64,000 nucleotides of DNA from NCBI GenBank assembly GCA_012934845.2, contig WNNJ02000726.1, positions 62,001-126,000 on the forward strand, given 5' to 3'. Positions 1-12,275 of this stretch are shown one piece after another. The first letter of the stretch is position 1, and each line of letters begins with the position of its first letter. The DNA comes from Pomphorhynchus laevis. Its lineage: Eukaryota > Acanthocephala > Palaeacanthocephala > Echinorhynchida > Pomphorhynchidae. The notes below the pieces were generated by a model. That model saw nothing but the letters and a program-made list of their open reading frames with translations, made no database searches and was not told where the DNA came from. The position numbers and the translations under genes are program-made.

Positions 1-1663
1 AGCCAAATTGATTTATCACAATCGAACTTCTCTAATCATACCATCTTAATACGTTCTATTGACCAATTGCTAATAATATTATGTTCGCGCTTTATTAATC
101 TGTCTACATCGTCCAATAAAGCTCCACAATTAGCCATTCTTGCAAATTAGAAGTACATACTAATCTCTACTAGTTACTCTAGCACACCGGAAAAACTGAC
201 CCGCAAAGTACAGAAATTTTATTGTTGAATGTACATTTATGTAAAAAATGTTGAAATTCCTAAAAAGACTTTACATAATTTAAATCCGAGAGAAGATACT
301 ATATCGTTTATAGTTTTTAAAATAGAACACGTCGTCTAAATTATCAATCAAAACCAATACTAATATTAATTACAGTCCAATTCCACTACCTGTAACATTT
401 GATTGCATTCTTTTGGTTAAGCAAATTAGACTTTTATAAGAGTTTAGACTTTGAAAGTTCTCTTGGTTTAATGCTGTTTAGATTACAGAGCTAAGAATCA
501 AACCGTTAAAATTGATCTTATGATACGGAGAACTCACTTCGGTCACTTGTACTCGATATCTTATACTTTTGGTAATTACACAAAGTTTATGACAGTAAGT
601 GGTATTGATCGGTAAATTGAGGGATTTTCGTTGCAGATGGACTCCTTACAACGACTCATCTACGCAATGAATGCGTAATTACGTCCACAAAGCGGATTCT
701 TGTACCTTTTTTTTCTGTTACCAGCAAATAAGGTTTAACAAGCGATTAAATATCGACATTTAATTATATATCGCTCTAGCATTTTGTTTGCTAGCTTTTG
801 ATCTAGCTAGTTAGTGATGTGAACCACAATATTTTTTAACTCTGAGAGCCTTCAATATTTGGTTGAAGTTAATCATTACCGACAAAACAGTCAGCAAAAT
901 TTATTGAAATCCTGCAGTCATTATTCCTAGATTAGAAAATACTTTCACCTAACTGAGAAGACTTTTAAAATCCAGCTAAATATCAAATATATTACCAATG
1001 TTAGAAGTCTTGTGTCGTTTCACCACACCCATCGACTCATTAGTGTCATTTAAACCACCGCCTTACCAACGGTTTCACTACTGATGTTGTTGTCTCATTT
1101 TGCAGAATTAGCATCTCGCGGAATTACCATTTCGGAGAAAATAAAATAATTTTTTAACCCTATATGGCAGGAATTTAATGTATTGCTAGCACCAAACAAG
1201 TAATGATTTTAGTAATCGAAAGCAATACATTTAGAATCCCAACGACAATTTAGAATACTAAGTGTTACTGGTCTTGTTACAGGGGCATGTGTGGGGTCAC
1301 TTTATTTTTTCGGGGAAGGAGAATAAGGGATTAGTGAAATCTTTTAACATAATTGTTCAAGATTGTTTTGGCAGATCCATTATTCGATTAAAGACTAAAT
1401 GTTGAGGATTAGTGGGTCTAACACGTTATGTAATTATGATTCATTACACTAACTATATACATAATTCGCAACTTTTAATAGATGCCTCAGCAAGTAGAGC
1501 TTTATATTTAGATCAAATCCCGGATCTATATTCTTCAATTTTTCTGTTATTAATTTTAAATTGAATGTAGTGGGTAAAAAACATTCTGCCATCATAATTA
1601 GAATCTATGAATTATAACGTATCGTTCTATTCAGTTGAGTTGACAGTTTAGCTCTTCTATTTA
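1..1663. other. AT-rich intergenic sequence, no gene seen
   Basis: No open frame of useful length on either strand, no recognisable protein similarity, and no tRNA-like cloverleaf noticed. Base composition is strongly AT-biased. Nothing here could be assigned. Confidence 0.6.
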
Positions 1664-1793
1664 TCCTTTATCACATTCAAACACCTCCTCCGTTCACACC
1701 TTCTCGACACCTGATTCACAGTCTTGTTTTGTTGTAGTCATGTAAGCGTGCGCTGGCACGCATTTACCACGTTAAAATAAATCGTTTTTTTTT
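1664..1793 (+). mobile_element. Solo 3' end of family A LINE (5'-truncated copy)
   Basis: The sequence matches the last coding codons and 3' UTR of the family A copy ending at 11685: the FKHLLRSHLLDT coding end, a stop, the TCATGTAAGCGTGCGCTGGC block, then TTAAAATAAATC and a T-run. Only about 130 bp survive, the usual result of aborted target-primed reverse transcription. It has no coding capacity. Confidence 0.9.
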
Positions 1794-2339
1794 AAGTGTT
1801 AAGAAAATATCGTCGAATAGATTACTATAAAATTAATCATTTACAAAATTAAACAGTAGGCTATATCGTGATGTTAAGAGGATGTCACGATATAAGAAAT
1901 TGACGATATCACTCATTGAGATAAACAAAACTTTTCGCACTCTCTTTAAAGTACTACAACTTGAACAACAGTAGTGATTACATAACTCTAAATGAAAACT
2001 TTGAAACTCCGATTCTTACCTTGATAGCAAAGTAACGTTCAACGTACATACAAATTGTAAACGCCACTGTGACGTTTCCATTCGGTCCATTCGTCTTGAC
2101 TGTTTTACAATTTCTTCAATCATCAGTAACATAAGATTATTTCGATCCAAATCTTAATCATTTGTTCCACAGTTTGTCATTAGCCATATCCTCTGACAAT
2201 TATAGATGATGATTAACGCGGAGACAGTCTGAGCTGATCGTTTGATTACCCTTTTACTGTTCACACGAGAAAGTGTTGCAACTAATGCACACTGGTCACT
2301 TATACCTTAATCACCAAAGTTTTGGGCAGACACATAATG

Positions 2340-2450
2340 TGAACTAACTGTCAGGTTTAGCCGTAATAAAAACACAGCGACATATAGTGACCAGTGATTA
2401 GGGTATACAACCTAATCTGAACTAACTGACATGTTCAGACGTAATAAAAA
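2340..2450. repeat. Imperfect tandem duplication, 78-nt period
   Basis: A 33-nt segment starting TGAACTAACTG and ending CGTAATAAAAA occurs at 2340-2372 and again at 2418-2450 with four or five differences. It looks like an old local duplication; no function is visible. Confidence 0.6.
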
Positions 2451-3281
2451 TAAAGTGCTCATGTGTATAATTGTTAATCGAATTGTTATTGTTTACCATC
2501 AACTGAATCAAATAGCGTATCCATAATTATCTGTTTTCCGATATGTTTTTTGCGAGCTAAAAGAAAACCCATATATAACTTGGACTTTGCCGTATAATCA
2601 GTAATCTGTATGCACAAAATACATTGATTATACAAATCTTACTTTCTATTGATAATTAGAGAGTATGATTTGATAATTTATTTTGTTATTTAGTTGATAT
2701 TAATTGATTATCCTGAAATTAATAAAGTTAGCCGATATTTATCCTCAAAATCATAAAACCGCCATAATCGTTGATTATTTGATAAAAGTATTAGATAACT
2801 GCAAAAGTATTTTTAAAATAGTTTGAAAATCATTCTTCAAATTAAAGTATAAAAATGTTTTACACAATACGAAAGAGAAATTCGACATTGTCCTACAAAT
2901 GAAACATAAAGATAAAAAATCTGAATTATAGAAAATCTTAAGATTATTTTGTTTTAATCTATAATGTCTATAAAATACATATACTCAGTTATCTGATCTT
3001 ATCGGATCTTATCAGATCTAGATCGTATCTCCGTTTTCATTTAATAAGCTGATCAAATTGACCGAAGGGAAATAACTTTTCAACTTGGAATAGAATAATG
3101 TTTTACGATACAAAACAGAAAAATATTTAAAATTGTTTCAACAAGAAAATATTGCAAGCACATGACAATGAAAAGTAAAGAATTTTCACACTTGGATTGA
3201 TTTAAATTGAATTAATCATATTTGAATTCATTTAAGGGTTATATTTGCAATCCACATTACGAGCTCTACGTAAAAAAACGT

Positions 3282-3308
3282 AACTTCGATTCTCAACGAA
3301 TCGAAGTT
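3282..3308. repeat. Perfect 11-bp inverted repeat, 5-nt loop
   Basis: The left arm AACTTCGATTC (3282-3292) is exactly complementary to GAATCGAAGTT (3298-3308). Two further direct copies of the arm follow at about 3325-3347, so the arm sequence has been copied several times in both orientations. Confidence 0.8.
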
Positions 3309-3545
3309 GAGAATTTTATTCTCGTAACTTCGATTCGTAACTTCGATTTGTAGATATTAAAAGAAATTAAAAAATTGAAACTAACTAATGGTATCTAGTG
3401 TTATTTAAATATCAAGTGTTTAAAAAATATTAATCGATCAATATTGATTTAATTTCAACAAGTTTAATTATTTGAAAGCGACACATTTTATGAGGCATAT
3501 TCTTTATTCTAATAGGCATATTATTCATTTCTTTCCCTTTATTTT

Positions 3546-4098
3546 CTCACGTCACTCGTTATCCTTTACGGAAACACTTTCTTTCTCATGATTGTTGTGT
3601 CATCGTCACTGATATCGCCCCTTCCACCTCCTTATCTCCACAAGCACGTTTCCACCACGAGGTATCCGCCTTCAAATCCATCCTCTCGTCTCTTGCTCCT
3701 GCGGATAACCCATCCTTCTTCAACTCCATATCTCCTGTCGCATTCATCCGCCTAAACAAATCTACTCAATTTAATCCTTCTAAGCCCCCTCTCCTGAAAA
3801 TTGTTCTCAAGCATCACTCTCACGCGTTGTATCCACGTTGCTCTTTCACAACTCCGTATCCATTCCATCTCACTGCTACTCGCCTCGCCTCATCCTTCCG
3901 GAATTATTTCGTCTTCTCCTTCTCTCACCTGTCGAAGTATCATATGTCCTCATGCCCATTCCCAACAAAACCTCATCTGCCACCTGCCGAAGTCTCATCT
4001 GTCTTCATATCCATACCCAACAAAATCACATCTGCCGATCTCTTGCCTACCCCCAAACTTAAATCCATTTGCTCATCAATACCCCATTTCCTCACCAC
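3546..4098 (+). mobile_element. Family A LINE, internally deleted fragment
   Basis: The first part (3546 to about 3828) matches the middle of family A ORF1 (the region encoding VAFIRLNKS). It joins abruptly to the ORF2 linker between endonuclease and RT (about 3829-4098, encoding PTEVSSVLMS- and LPNKTS-like residues). The whole AP-endonuclease region is missing. Open frames of 74 to 164 codons across it are fortuitous because frame is not kept at the junction. This is an old, broken copy. Confidence 0.8.
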
Positions 4099-4159
4099 AA
4101 TTTATATTTTGTCATATATAGTCATACATATTTGGTCTTACATATTTGGTCATATGAAA

Positions 4160-5990
4160 CGCTATTCGTACGAAGAGTGTATCGTCATGGATGAACATTT
4201 AAATCATTTGAAACCTAAGAGGGTTTGGTCATATGTAAGAAATAACAAAACTCTTGTCACCACAATTAGCTCAACTCAAACGCCAGCTGAGATGTTAACT
4301 GAACCATCTCATATCTCCTAACATTCAGCTGATAACTTCTCAATGCAAGCTTCGATTACTGACAAAGAGCGTGACTTTAGTTAAGTATGTTATGATTGCT
4401 CATCGGTGTTGTGTTCGTCCACTAAGAGTTGATGAGGTGTTGAACGGGGTTATGAAGCTCGATCCGTTTGCATCTCCGGGACCAGACAATATTGCCCCCT
4501 TTCTCGTCAAAACCATAGTGAGCGCACTGTGCAATGGTTTAACTCTGTTTTCAGATATAGCTTGGACACATCTTGGATTCCTGATATTTAGAAATGTGCA
4601 ATTGTGGTACCCATTCCCAAAAAGCATCATGCTAGCTTTTCTACAGACTTTCGTCCCATCAGTTTGATCAGTGTATTTTGCAAACTCTTAGAAAGACTAA
4701 TAGCTAGTAGAATCAGAGATCATATGCACTCTAATATTGGTTGATTTTCAACATTATGCTTCTGGATTGAATGTTTATGCCTAACTAATCTACAAGCTGC
4801 GCGTGAAAAATGGAAAAATGCTCTGAGTGCAGGGTTCCAGGTTCATAGTCTTCCTTGACTTTTCGAAGCCTTTGTTAGGGTGCCACATTACGGCATAGTC
4901 TCCTTACTGTATCAATATGGACTCCATTCATATATTTGTGAGTAGGTCAGGCAATTTTTATCGATTAGATATTTCAGAGTTTGTGTAAGAGGTGTGCTTT
5001 CTGAATCGGTAAATGTTAATTCTGGAGTGGCTCCAGGTTCAGTTCTTGGCCCACTGCTCTATATAATCTTTGTGAATGATTTGCTACTCCACTTATCATG
5101 ATCTCATCTAGCTTCTGCAGACGATCTAAATATTTCACCGATTATTAGAAGTCCTGCTGATCGAGTATCTTTACAAAATGATATAAACTCTCTGATCAAG
5201 TGGTGCGAATCTACTGGATTACTGTTAAATGCTAAAAAATGTGTTCTTATATAATTGTCGACCGTCTGAAACTGCTAGGTACTATATTGGAGACATCGTC
5301 TTAAAGGAAGTGTCTCATCATAAGGATTTAGGGATCATTGTCCATCGATCCTTAAAACAAAGTTGAACACCGACTTCTTTCAGGTAAAGCTACTAGGGCT
5401 TTATATTGTATTAAAAGTGCATTCCTCAGGTTAAGCTGTCAAATGTTCAAGAGGTTATTCACCTCCCTCGTCGGGCCAAACTTGGAATACTGCATTCAGG
5501 CTTGTTTTCCTGTCACCAAGCAAGAACTATTAAACGTGGAGTCTATTCTTAGGCGGGGTTCGAGGCTCTGTGTTGGCTTAGGTGGTAGTGATTTTCATGT
5601 AGGTCTTAGCCGTATCGGAATGTCGGTAGGAAAGAGGTTCATAGCTTTGAAAATGCTTTGTCTATGACAAATGTCGAATGATGCGGTGAGTTATCCCACT
5701 GATGTAATCACTAGTCGGATAGATAGGTTGCGGGGACATAGTAGAGTCTTGTATAAATCTTGATTTGGTAGATTACCTAAAATATTTAGACTCTCGAGGA
5801 AGGGAATTAACATGTGGAATTCGCTGCCTGATGAAGTCGTTGCTGATCACAATGCCGCCATTCAGCAGCTACACTGAACTATTCTATTTAGCTACGATCC
5901 GTTTAATGACTATTTTCTTTTTGTTTTTCTTTTTTGACTCTGCCTCAATAGCCTTTTGGCTTTGGCATGTATTTGAATAAATAAATAAGA
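4160..5990 (+). mobile_element. CR1-like LINE B1, 5'-truncated and decayed
   Basis: Starts in the linker before the RT (the stretch encoding PKRVWSYVRNNKT) and carries a decayed RT. Visible pieces are a KLDPFASPGPDNI segment at about 4459-4500, a SLISVFCKLLERLI stretch near 4660, a motif B-like GVAPGSVLGPLLY near 5022, a degenerate ADDL near 5115, and a C-terminal tail with GPNLEYCIQACFPV (5443-5667). It ends with WNSLPDEVV near 5818. Several stops and frameshifts interrupt the frame. The 3' UTR at 5937-5990 has the hairpin AGCC-TTTT-GGCT followed by AATAAATAAATAA. The endonuclease is absent. Confidence 0.85.
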
Positions 5991-7171
5991 TAAATTACCT
6001 TGCAGCGTCTATGAAACAAATTACCCAGTACACTCTTTTTATCACCGTCCTGTATTTTCAAACACTATCATTTTCCCTCAATGGATCGTCTTAACGATCA
6101 TCTTCATTCGTTTCTCCATTTCATTATAAAATTTGTCCTCCTAATTTATTATTTTTGTGCGCTATAAATGGCACAGAGTCATAATTTCCACATAAAATAA
6201 ATCTCTTTATAATTACCAATAAAACAAGATCCTGGATTAATCGAGACGTGCTGCCGATCCTCGTTAAAATATTAAAATATTTTATACTTGACCAATGTGT
6301 ACCCTAAAACATACGCTAAGCTGTGTAATTTTGAAAATTTGTATAGTTGATATCCACATTACACGTAATATATTGTGTGTAAGCACGAAAGTTGCTATAC
6401 AACCTTGCAGAAATTATTAGATGTTTGATATAATGCATTTTAAAACATGTCGAGTATGATTTGAACAGATTATGTAACTGGACAGTTGTATTTCAGCATT
6501 TACATCATAATTCGGCTATTATTAGAGGATATCAAAAATAGATAAAATTCAAATTATGTGTTCAAAACGTGAACGTTTTAGAGTGAACGTTGTTTCTGAC
6601 TTTTTAAATCAAATATGCAACGAGAATGAGAAATTACGCTACTCATGATCTATACATCAACAATTATTGAAAATTGCCAAATCCAAAGATTCTGTTTACA
6701 GAAAAAGAAAATTTAAAAATAAAGGTATGGATTCAGGGAATTAATCATTGTATAATCCTGAGTTTCTAAATAACTATATAAGAGCTGTTCTAGATAATCA
6801 CCATCACATTTAATATCAAAATGTATTTTCCAATAAGACTCGTAGCAGTGGTCGCCAACATCAATCAGCTACGGCGTTAGTTGATTTTTACAAAATTTAT
6901 AATTAGAGAAGACATTTATATGTATTATGCATTATATGTATTATATGATGCATTATATGTGCATTATATGTATATTACTTATGCATTCGATAAAAATTTA
7001 GTAGACAATTTTTTTATGATAATTATAGTTATCGAAATATTGTAATTAAAACATTCACTCGTTTTAATATTTAGGTTTAATTATATTTCAACAATTATTT
7101 GTGTTATTGGAAAAATTCTGGTAGTGATTGAGAGAAGAAAGAGTTTATATTAAGCACTTCCTTAGAAGGAA
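5991..7171. other. AT-rich intergenic sequence, no gene seen
   Basis: No supported gene. A low-complexity patch built on TGCATTATATGTAT-like units lies at about 6920-6990. Around 6590-6720 there are hints of decayed coding sequence, but none aligns convincingly to the LINEs in this window. Confidence 0.5.
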
Positions 7172-7335
7172 GTGATTATGACTCTCAAATATTCTTCTTT
7201 TTCTCGACTTGATTACTGCCTTAGTCGATTTTCCAACTCACCTAAATCCACTCTTCTTCCACTACAACGCATCGTCAAGGCAGCCATCCGAATTCTCTTT
7301 CGTCTTCGTCGTTTTGATCATACATCCCATCTTTT
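7172..7335 (+). mobile_element. Diverged family A fragment (ORF2 C-terminal region)
   Basis: Encodes DYCLSRFSNSPKSTLLPLQR followed by an ILFRLRRFDHTSHL-like stretch. This aligns with the family A segment that reads DYCLSLFANSPKSIILPLQR, but with many changes. It is more diverged than other A copies here, so it is either an older insertion or a sister subfamily. Confidence 0.75.
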
Positions 7336-7690
7336 GGATGATATAACTCTCGGTTATAAGCAATTGCTTTAGAAGTTGACGAGCGAGGAAACAGTTTATT
7401 CAATGAATTTTCGAATGCAACTGCATTCATCATTAGATCTACAAAATAGCAAATCACAATTTACAAGTCAATACAGAAAAATAAATTTACAAAATAAAAT
7501 GCCAGCATGCGTTGCGAAAGGCGTGTAAGTTGCGATATCGTTTATGCTACTTTAAATTCGTCTGGCGGTAATAATAAATTGGTATCAAGAAAATTTATAA
7601 CTGTTCTAGCAAATTACACAAATTACAATATCGTGGTTAAATACTGTGGTCAGGAGGAGGACTACTATACAAAAAGTTACAAACATCTTA
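7336..7690. other. Unassigned sequence
   Basis: Fills the gap between a diverged A fragment and the 5' end of A1. An open frame running into A1 from 7507 exists but has no recognisable domain before the A1 boundary. I cannot assign it. Confidence 0.4.
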
Positions 7691-7759
7691 CAACGACAAC
7701 CAACGACGACAACCATCGTTTATGGGAGGACGTAGGAAAACAACTAACACCGACATCAA

Positions 7760-8720
7760 CTATGGACAACTGCAAGTACAGTGCTCGATACACGACTGCA
7801 GCGTCTGAACAACAATCGCCTGCAACAATCATAAGTCTAAAGAGGACTTCGTATGTGGTTTTTGTGCCAACAAACTAATCCGCAAACTTTCTAATAAGCA
7901 CATATCAACATCCAACACGTCAACTCAAACTACCCCCGTCGTTTCTAATGTCCTTTCTCCACCCACAGACCCTGCCACCATATACACTTCCCATTCCATG
8001 TCATCTTCACTCCCCGACACCCCACGTCCCGTCCTTCCCGTCTCGTTTCTCAATACCTTGCATCCATCAATCAAAATAACCTCCACCAACCTCCACTATC
8101 CTTCCACTCATAACCTTTCCTCACATCGCTTGCCACCCTCTTTATTATCATTATCCTCTACGTATCCCGTCGTCAACCCAAATCCCTCCAACTCATCAAC
8201 TGCCAGCTCTTCTATCGTGATCTCACCTACTCACGTCAGTCGTCTTCTTTACGGAAGCGCATTGCTTCTCGCGATCGTTGCGTCATTGTCACTAATATCA
8301 AGCCTTTTAACTCCTTATCTCCACAAGCACGTCTAGATCACGATGTTTCCGCATTCAGATCCATCCTCTCGTCTATTGTTCCTGCGGATAAACCGACCTT
8401 TTTCAAGGACATTTCTCCTGTCGCATTCATCCGTCTAAACAAATCTTCTCAATCTAATCCTTTCCAGCCCCCTCTCCTAAAAATTGATTTCAATAATCGC
8501 TCTCACGCGTCTTCTGTCTTCTCTCAACGATTCAAACTCATGTCATCTTCAACCACTCGAATTTTCACCGATCGCGCCCCTTCTGAAATCGCTCAAATCT
8601 CTTCGGCCCGCATCGAAAAACGACGTCGCGAGTAAAACGGCGAAACATCTCTTTCCATCCGAAACATCGACGGAAATTTTCAAGTTGTCCACACCCATCC
8701 AAAAATTCGATGGCGCTCTA
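7760..8720 (+). pseudogene. Family A ORF1 (zinc finger plus nucleic-acid-binding region), broken
   Basis: Homologous to the ORF1 at 55336-56274. The N-terminal part retains the cysteine motif QCSIHDCSV, then FVCGFCANKL, a PHD-like module. A proline- and serine-rich linker (TPRPVLPVSF) follows. The C-terminal part carries the conserved block that ends around HIEKRRR. In-frame stops (including one at the Trp after DCSV and one after the arginine run near 8634) and frameshifts divide it. ORF1 proteins of this group bind RNA or DNA in the retrotransposition particle; this copy cannot make a complete one. Confidence 0.75.
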
Positions 8721-8729
8721 TCTCCCCAA

Positions 8730-11608
8730 TGTGTCTTCTCCACTAGCCCTTACCACCACTACACATGGTTTCCGCCTCGGTCTCCTTAACACTAGATCTA
8801 TTCTCAATAAATCCGATCTTATCCTCAACCTATTCACAAAGCAATCCATCGATCTCTTCTGCCTCACCGAATCCTGGCACTCAAATTCCGACGACCTTTC
8901 CATTCGCCGTCTGCTCTCTGCCGGTTGCTCCCTAGTCGAATCAGCCCGCCCCTCAGCTCATGCCTTTCTAAATTCTATAATCATGGAAGCATCGTCGCAT
9001 TCGCGCCTCACCCCGCGTCTCTTCGCAAAATCAATCCCCCTTTCAGTCATTGCTCTTTTAAATTGCTCTCTTGTCGTTATTCTAACCCGATCACTCTAGA
9101 TCTCGCCATTGTATACCGTCCTGGTTCATCAGCTCCTACAGCCATATTTTTTACCGAACTCGCTGACCTCCTTTCTCATTGTTCTTTGTCCTTAATCCCA
9201 TCACTCGTTCTAGGTGACTTCAATATCCGCCTAGACCGCCCCTCTTCCACAGATTTTATCCGGTTCATCAACATTCTATTCAACTACAATTACAAACAAA
9301 TCTCCACTGCCCCCACACATATACTTGGTGGGGCACTTGACATCATCGCTGTCCCCAATCATTTAGCTGCCTACACCTCACTGTCCATCTCTGATCCTGG
9401 TCTATCCAATCACTTTCTTATCACCCTTGATCTCACATGCAACCACACCCCTGCTCACACACCTGAAAATCCTGCGTCGACCTTGGAGAAATCTTGACCT
9501 TTCCCTTGTCCGCTCTGCCTTACTCAAATCGTCTCTATCATTACCCACAATAACATATTCATCTCCTCACGATCTCGCCTTTCTTTTCGACTCTGAACTC
9601 ACATCCACTCTCGATATTCTCTTGCCCTTCAAGTCTCACCCACACCAGTCGCTTGCACCATGCCCACATGGTTTGACATCCAATGCCTACTCTCAAAGCG
9701 TCGACTCCGCCATGCTTTTCGAGTCTATCACCGCTCTCTCAGACGTGATTTCCGCTTAATCACTCAGTCTTTCCGTGATTCCTATCTTGCTCTTCACCGG
9801 TCTCATCTCAACCTACTACGTACCAAATGCAACTCCTTCAAGCAGCATATAATCATCACTTCATTCAACTCTAAGACTCACTGGCATAATTTTAACTCAA
9901 TCGTTGCTCGCTCCTCTTCGCCGTGCAATATCAATGCCAATGATTTTTCATCATTTCTCCAGACTAAAGTATTCACGTTGCTCTCTCACACCCCGGTCTC
10001 CATCCTATCCCACTCTGCCCAGTCTAGCCACATCCTTCCGGAACTCTTTCATCTTCTCTCTGTCTCACTACATAAGTATCATCTGTCCTCATGTCCTTGC
10101 CCAACAAAACCTCACCTGCCGATTCCCTGCCTACTCACATGTTAAAATCTATATGTTCATCGATATCCCCATTTCTCACAACCTTGTTTAACTCGTCCAT
10201 CCGCAGTCGTATCTTCCCTTCACACTGGAAATCCGCAATCGTTCGTCCCCTCCTTAAGAAACAATCGCTCGACCCCTCCCTTCCTTCTAGCTATCGCCCC
10301 ATTTCACTACTCCCTACTCTTTCTAAGCTCTTAGAACGCCTCATCTTAATACAAATCAACGCTTATCTCTCCTCATCCAATCTGTACCCTCCTTTCCAAT
10401 CCGCTTTCCGCTCTAATCACTCGACAGAAACCGCATGCATAAAAGTGTACAACGACTTACTCATTTCTCGAGACAAGGCTCTATATAGTGTTCTCATCTC
10501 CCTCGACCTCTCCTCCGCATTCGACATTGTCGACCACTCCGTCCTCCTTTCTCGCCTTCGTTATGATTACGGCTTTTCTTCCTCCTCCGTAGCATGGTTC
10601 GCCTCATATCTATCCGACCGTTCCTTTCGCGTCTGTTCTAATTCATCATCCTCCCCTCCCATCCCTATTTTTTTGCGGGGTCCCACAAGGTTCAGTCCTA
10701 GGTCCCCTGCTTTTCTCTCTTCTGCTTGGCGATCTCTCTCCGTTTATCAAACCTTACTCCTTTAAGGTCATGCAATATGCCGATGACATTCTAATCTATG
10801 CTCATGCACCCGCACATCGCATACACGATATCGGCATTTCTGCCTCCAACTGTCTTTCTTCTATCTACAAACGTCTCTCCAATCTCCATCTCGTTCTAAA
10901 CCCCGAAAAGTCCAAAATAATGTGGATCCTCCCCCGTAAACCAAACATATCTCCTCCCACTGTATATTTTGCCTCATCGATCATCCCCATAGTCCACAAT
11001 CTCACTTTCTTAGGCTTCCATTTCGATGATCACCTTTCCCTTAAACCCTTCGTCCGTGACAAGGTCCGCTCATCTAACTTAATTCTCCGTGACATCCGCC
11101 GTATCCGCCCCCTTATCGACTTCCGTTCTTGTATGTCTCTTCTTTCATCGCTTCTTTTTCCTAAAATCGATTACTGCCTTAGCCTTTTCGCCAATTCTCC
11201 AAAATCCATCATCCTACCCTACAACGAATAATCAACATCGCCGTTCGAGTGCTCTTTCGTCTCCGTCGCTTCGACCACACATCCACATATTTTGCCCAAC
11301 TCTCCTGGCCCACCATCCACATCCGCATCAAACTCCGCCTTCTTCTCGTTACCTTTCGTCTCATCGCTGTCGGCTCCCCATCGTTCATCAACCTTCCTTT
11401 CTTAGACGATACTCGCCCCACCTCGCTATCGCTTCGTTCCTGTCATACCCTCTTACTCCACGTTCCTAATTACTCCAACAACTACGGTCTCCGATCCTTA
11501 CTCGTCGCCGCCTCACTCGCCTGGAATCAACTCCCTCTCGACGTCCGCCGCGCCCCCTCCTTTATCATATTCAAACACCTCCTCCGTTCACACCTTCTCG
11601 ACACCTGA
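8730..11608 (+). pseudogene. Family A ORF2 (AP-endonuclease, reverse transcriptase), broken
   Basis: The endonuclease half shows LLNTRSILNKSDLI, FCLTESWHS, AIVYRPGSSAPT, LVLGDFNIRLD, ALDIIAVPN and a SNHFLI block where the catalytic SDH is expected (Asp changed to Asn). The RT half shows ISLDLSSAFDIVDH (motif A), a motif B region shifted out of frame by an extra T in the T-run near 10670, and MQYADDILIYAH (motif C, from 10770). The C-terminal part ends LAWNQLPLDVRRAPS... with a stop at 11608. At least five frame breaks are visible. The product would have nicked target DNA and copied the element RNA. Confidence 0.85.
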
Positions 11609-11918
11609 TTCACAGTCTTGTTTTGTTGTAGTCATGTAAGCGTGCGCTGGCACACATTTGCCACGTTAAAATAAATCCTTTTTTTCTTATCTGCTTGATT
11701 ATTAGTAAAAACGTTTTTTCATTTTTAGGAAATAAGATTCAAAGATTAATCGTTGATGGTAGTTGTTCTCAATACGTAAAGCACGGATATTATCAAAGTC
11801 AATCACGTGATTCTTACAGATGCTTTGTTCCAGTGTACCTGATAGATTTTTCCGATGTTGGTCAATTCTTGTTTTAATGGGCTTTCCAGTCTGTCCTATA
11901 TAAATACCATCCGGTTGC

Positions 11919-11984
11919 ACGAACCGCATGGTATTGCATGCGGTTCGTATTCAACATTGCATTTTTGCAAATGCAATGTTGAAT
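11919..11984. repeat. Two adjacent perfect inverted repeats inside the Penelope-like element
   Basis: Hairpin 1: ACGAACCGCATG (11919-11930) against CATGCGGTTCGT (11937-11948), loop 6. Hairpin 2: ATTCAACATTGCATTT (11949-11964) against its exact complement at 11969-11984, loop 4. They abut with no spacer. One arm of each is plausible element coding sequence; the other looks copied from it. Confidence 0.9.
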
Positions 11985-12058
11985 TTTTTATTAGTCTTAT
12001 CGTTAATGAATGGGACACCGTAGTAGGTTAAACTAGAAACATTTCGCTTAATTATATT

Positions 12059-12275
12059 AAAAAAGATTTATTTTAACGTGGCAAATGCGTGCCAGCGCAC
12101 GCTTACATGACCACAACAAAACAAAACTGTAAATCAGGTGTCGAGAAGGTGTGAACGGAGGAGGTGTTTGAATGTGATAAAGGAGGGGGCGCGGCGGACG
12201 TCGAGAGGGAGTTGATTCCAGGCGAGTGAGGCGGCGACGAGGAAGGATCGGAGACCGTAGTTGTTGGAGTAATTA
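12059..12275 (-). mobile_element. Family A 3'-end insertion nested in the Penelope-like element
   Basis: On the minus strand it runs from YSNNYGLRSFLVAASLAWNQ to HLLRSHLLDT, stop, then the GC-rich 3' hairpin block and TTAAAATAAATC with a short T-run. The Penelope coding sequence resumes on both sides (SIIHKAYFTSNN before, VPFINDKTNKK after). It is therefore younger than the Penelope-like copy. The flanks are AT-rich, and a target-site duplication of about 9 bp is possible but not exact. Confidence 0.9.

Larger units (their letters stand above)
1794..3545. other. AT-rich intergenic sequence, no gene seen
   Basis: No gene found. It contains an imperfect 33-nt direct repeat with a 78-nt period (2340-2372 and 2418-2450) and a perfect short hairpin at 3282-3308, listed separately. 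The rest looks like unconstrained AT-rich DNA. Confidence 0.55.
7691..11685 (+). mobile_element. Family A (L2-like) LINE copy A1, near full length, decayed
   Basis: About 4.0 kb, in the order: two residual 13-nt repeat units, ORF1, ORF2 (endonuclease, RT, C-terminal tail), 3' UTR. The 3' end TTAAAATAAATCC plus a T-run closes at 11685. Its 5' end corresponds to the inner edge of the 13-nt array at 56554-56780, so A1 has lost or never had most of that array. Several frameshifts and stops break both ORFs. The clade call rests on the RT motif A (LDLSSAFDIVDH), GVPQGSVLGPLLF-type motif B and the short C-terminal tail, all typical of the CR1/L2 group. Confidence 0.9.

Noticed and set aside
11702-11929. 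GIY-YIG protein as a host DNA-repair gene
   Set aside because: It directly follows Penelope-type RT motifs in the same orientation and ends with the element, so it is the nuclease part of a Penelope-like element.
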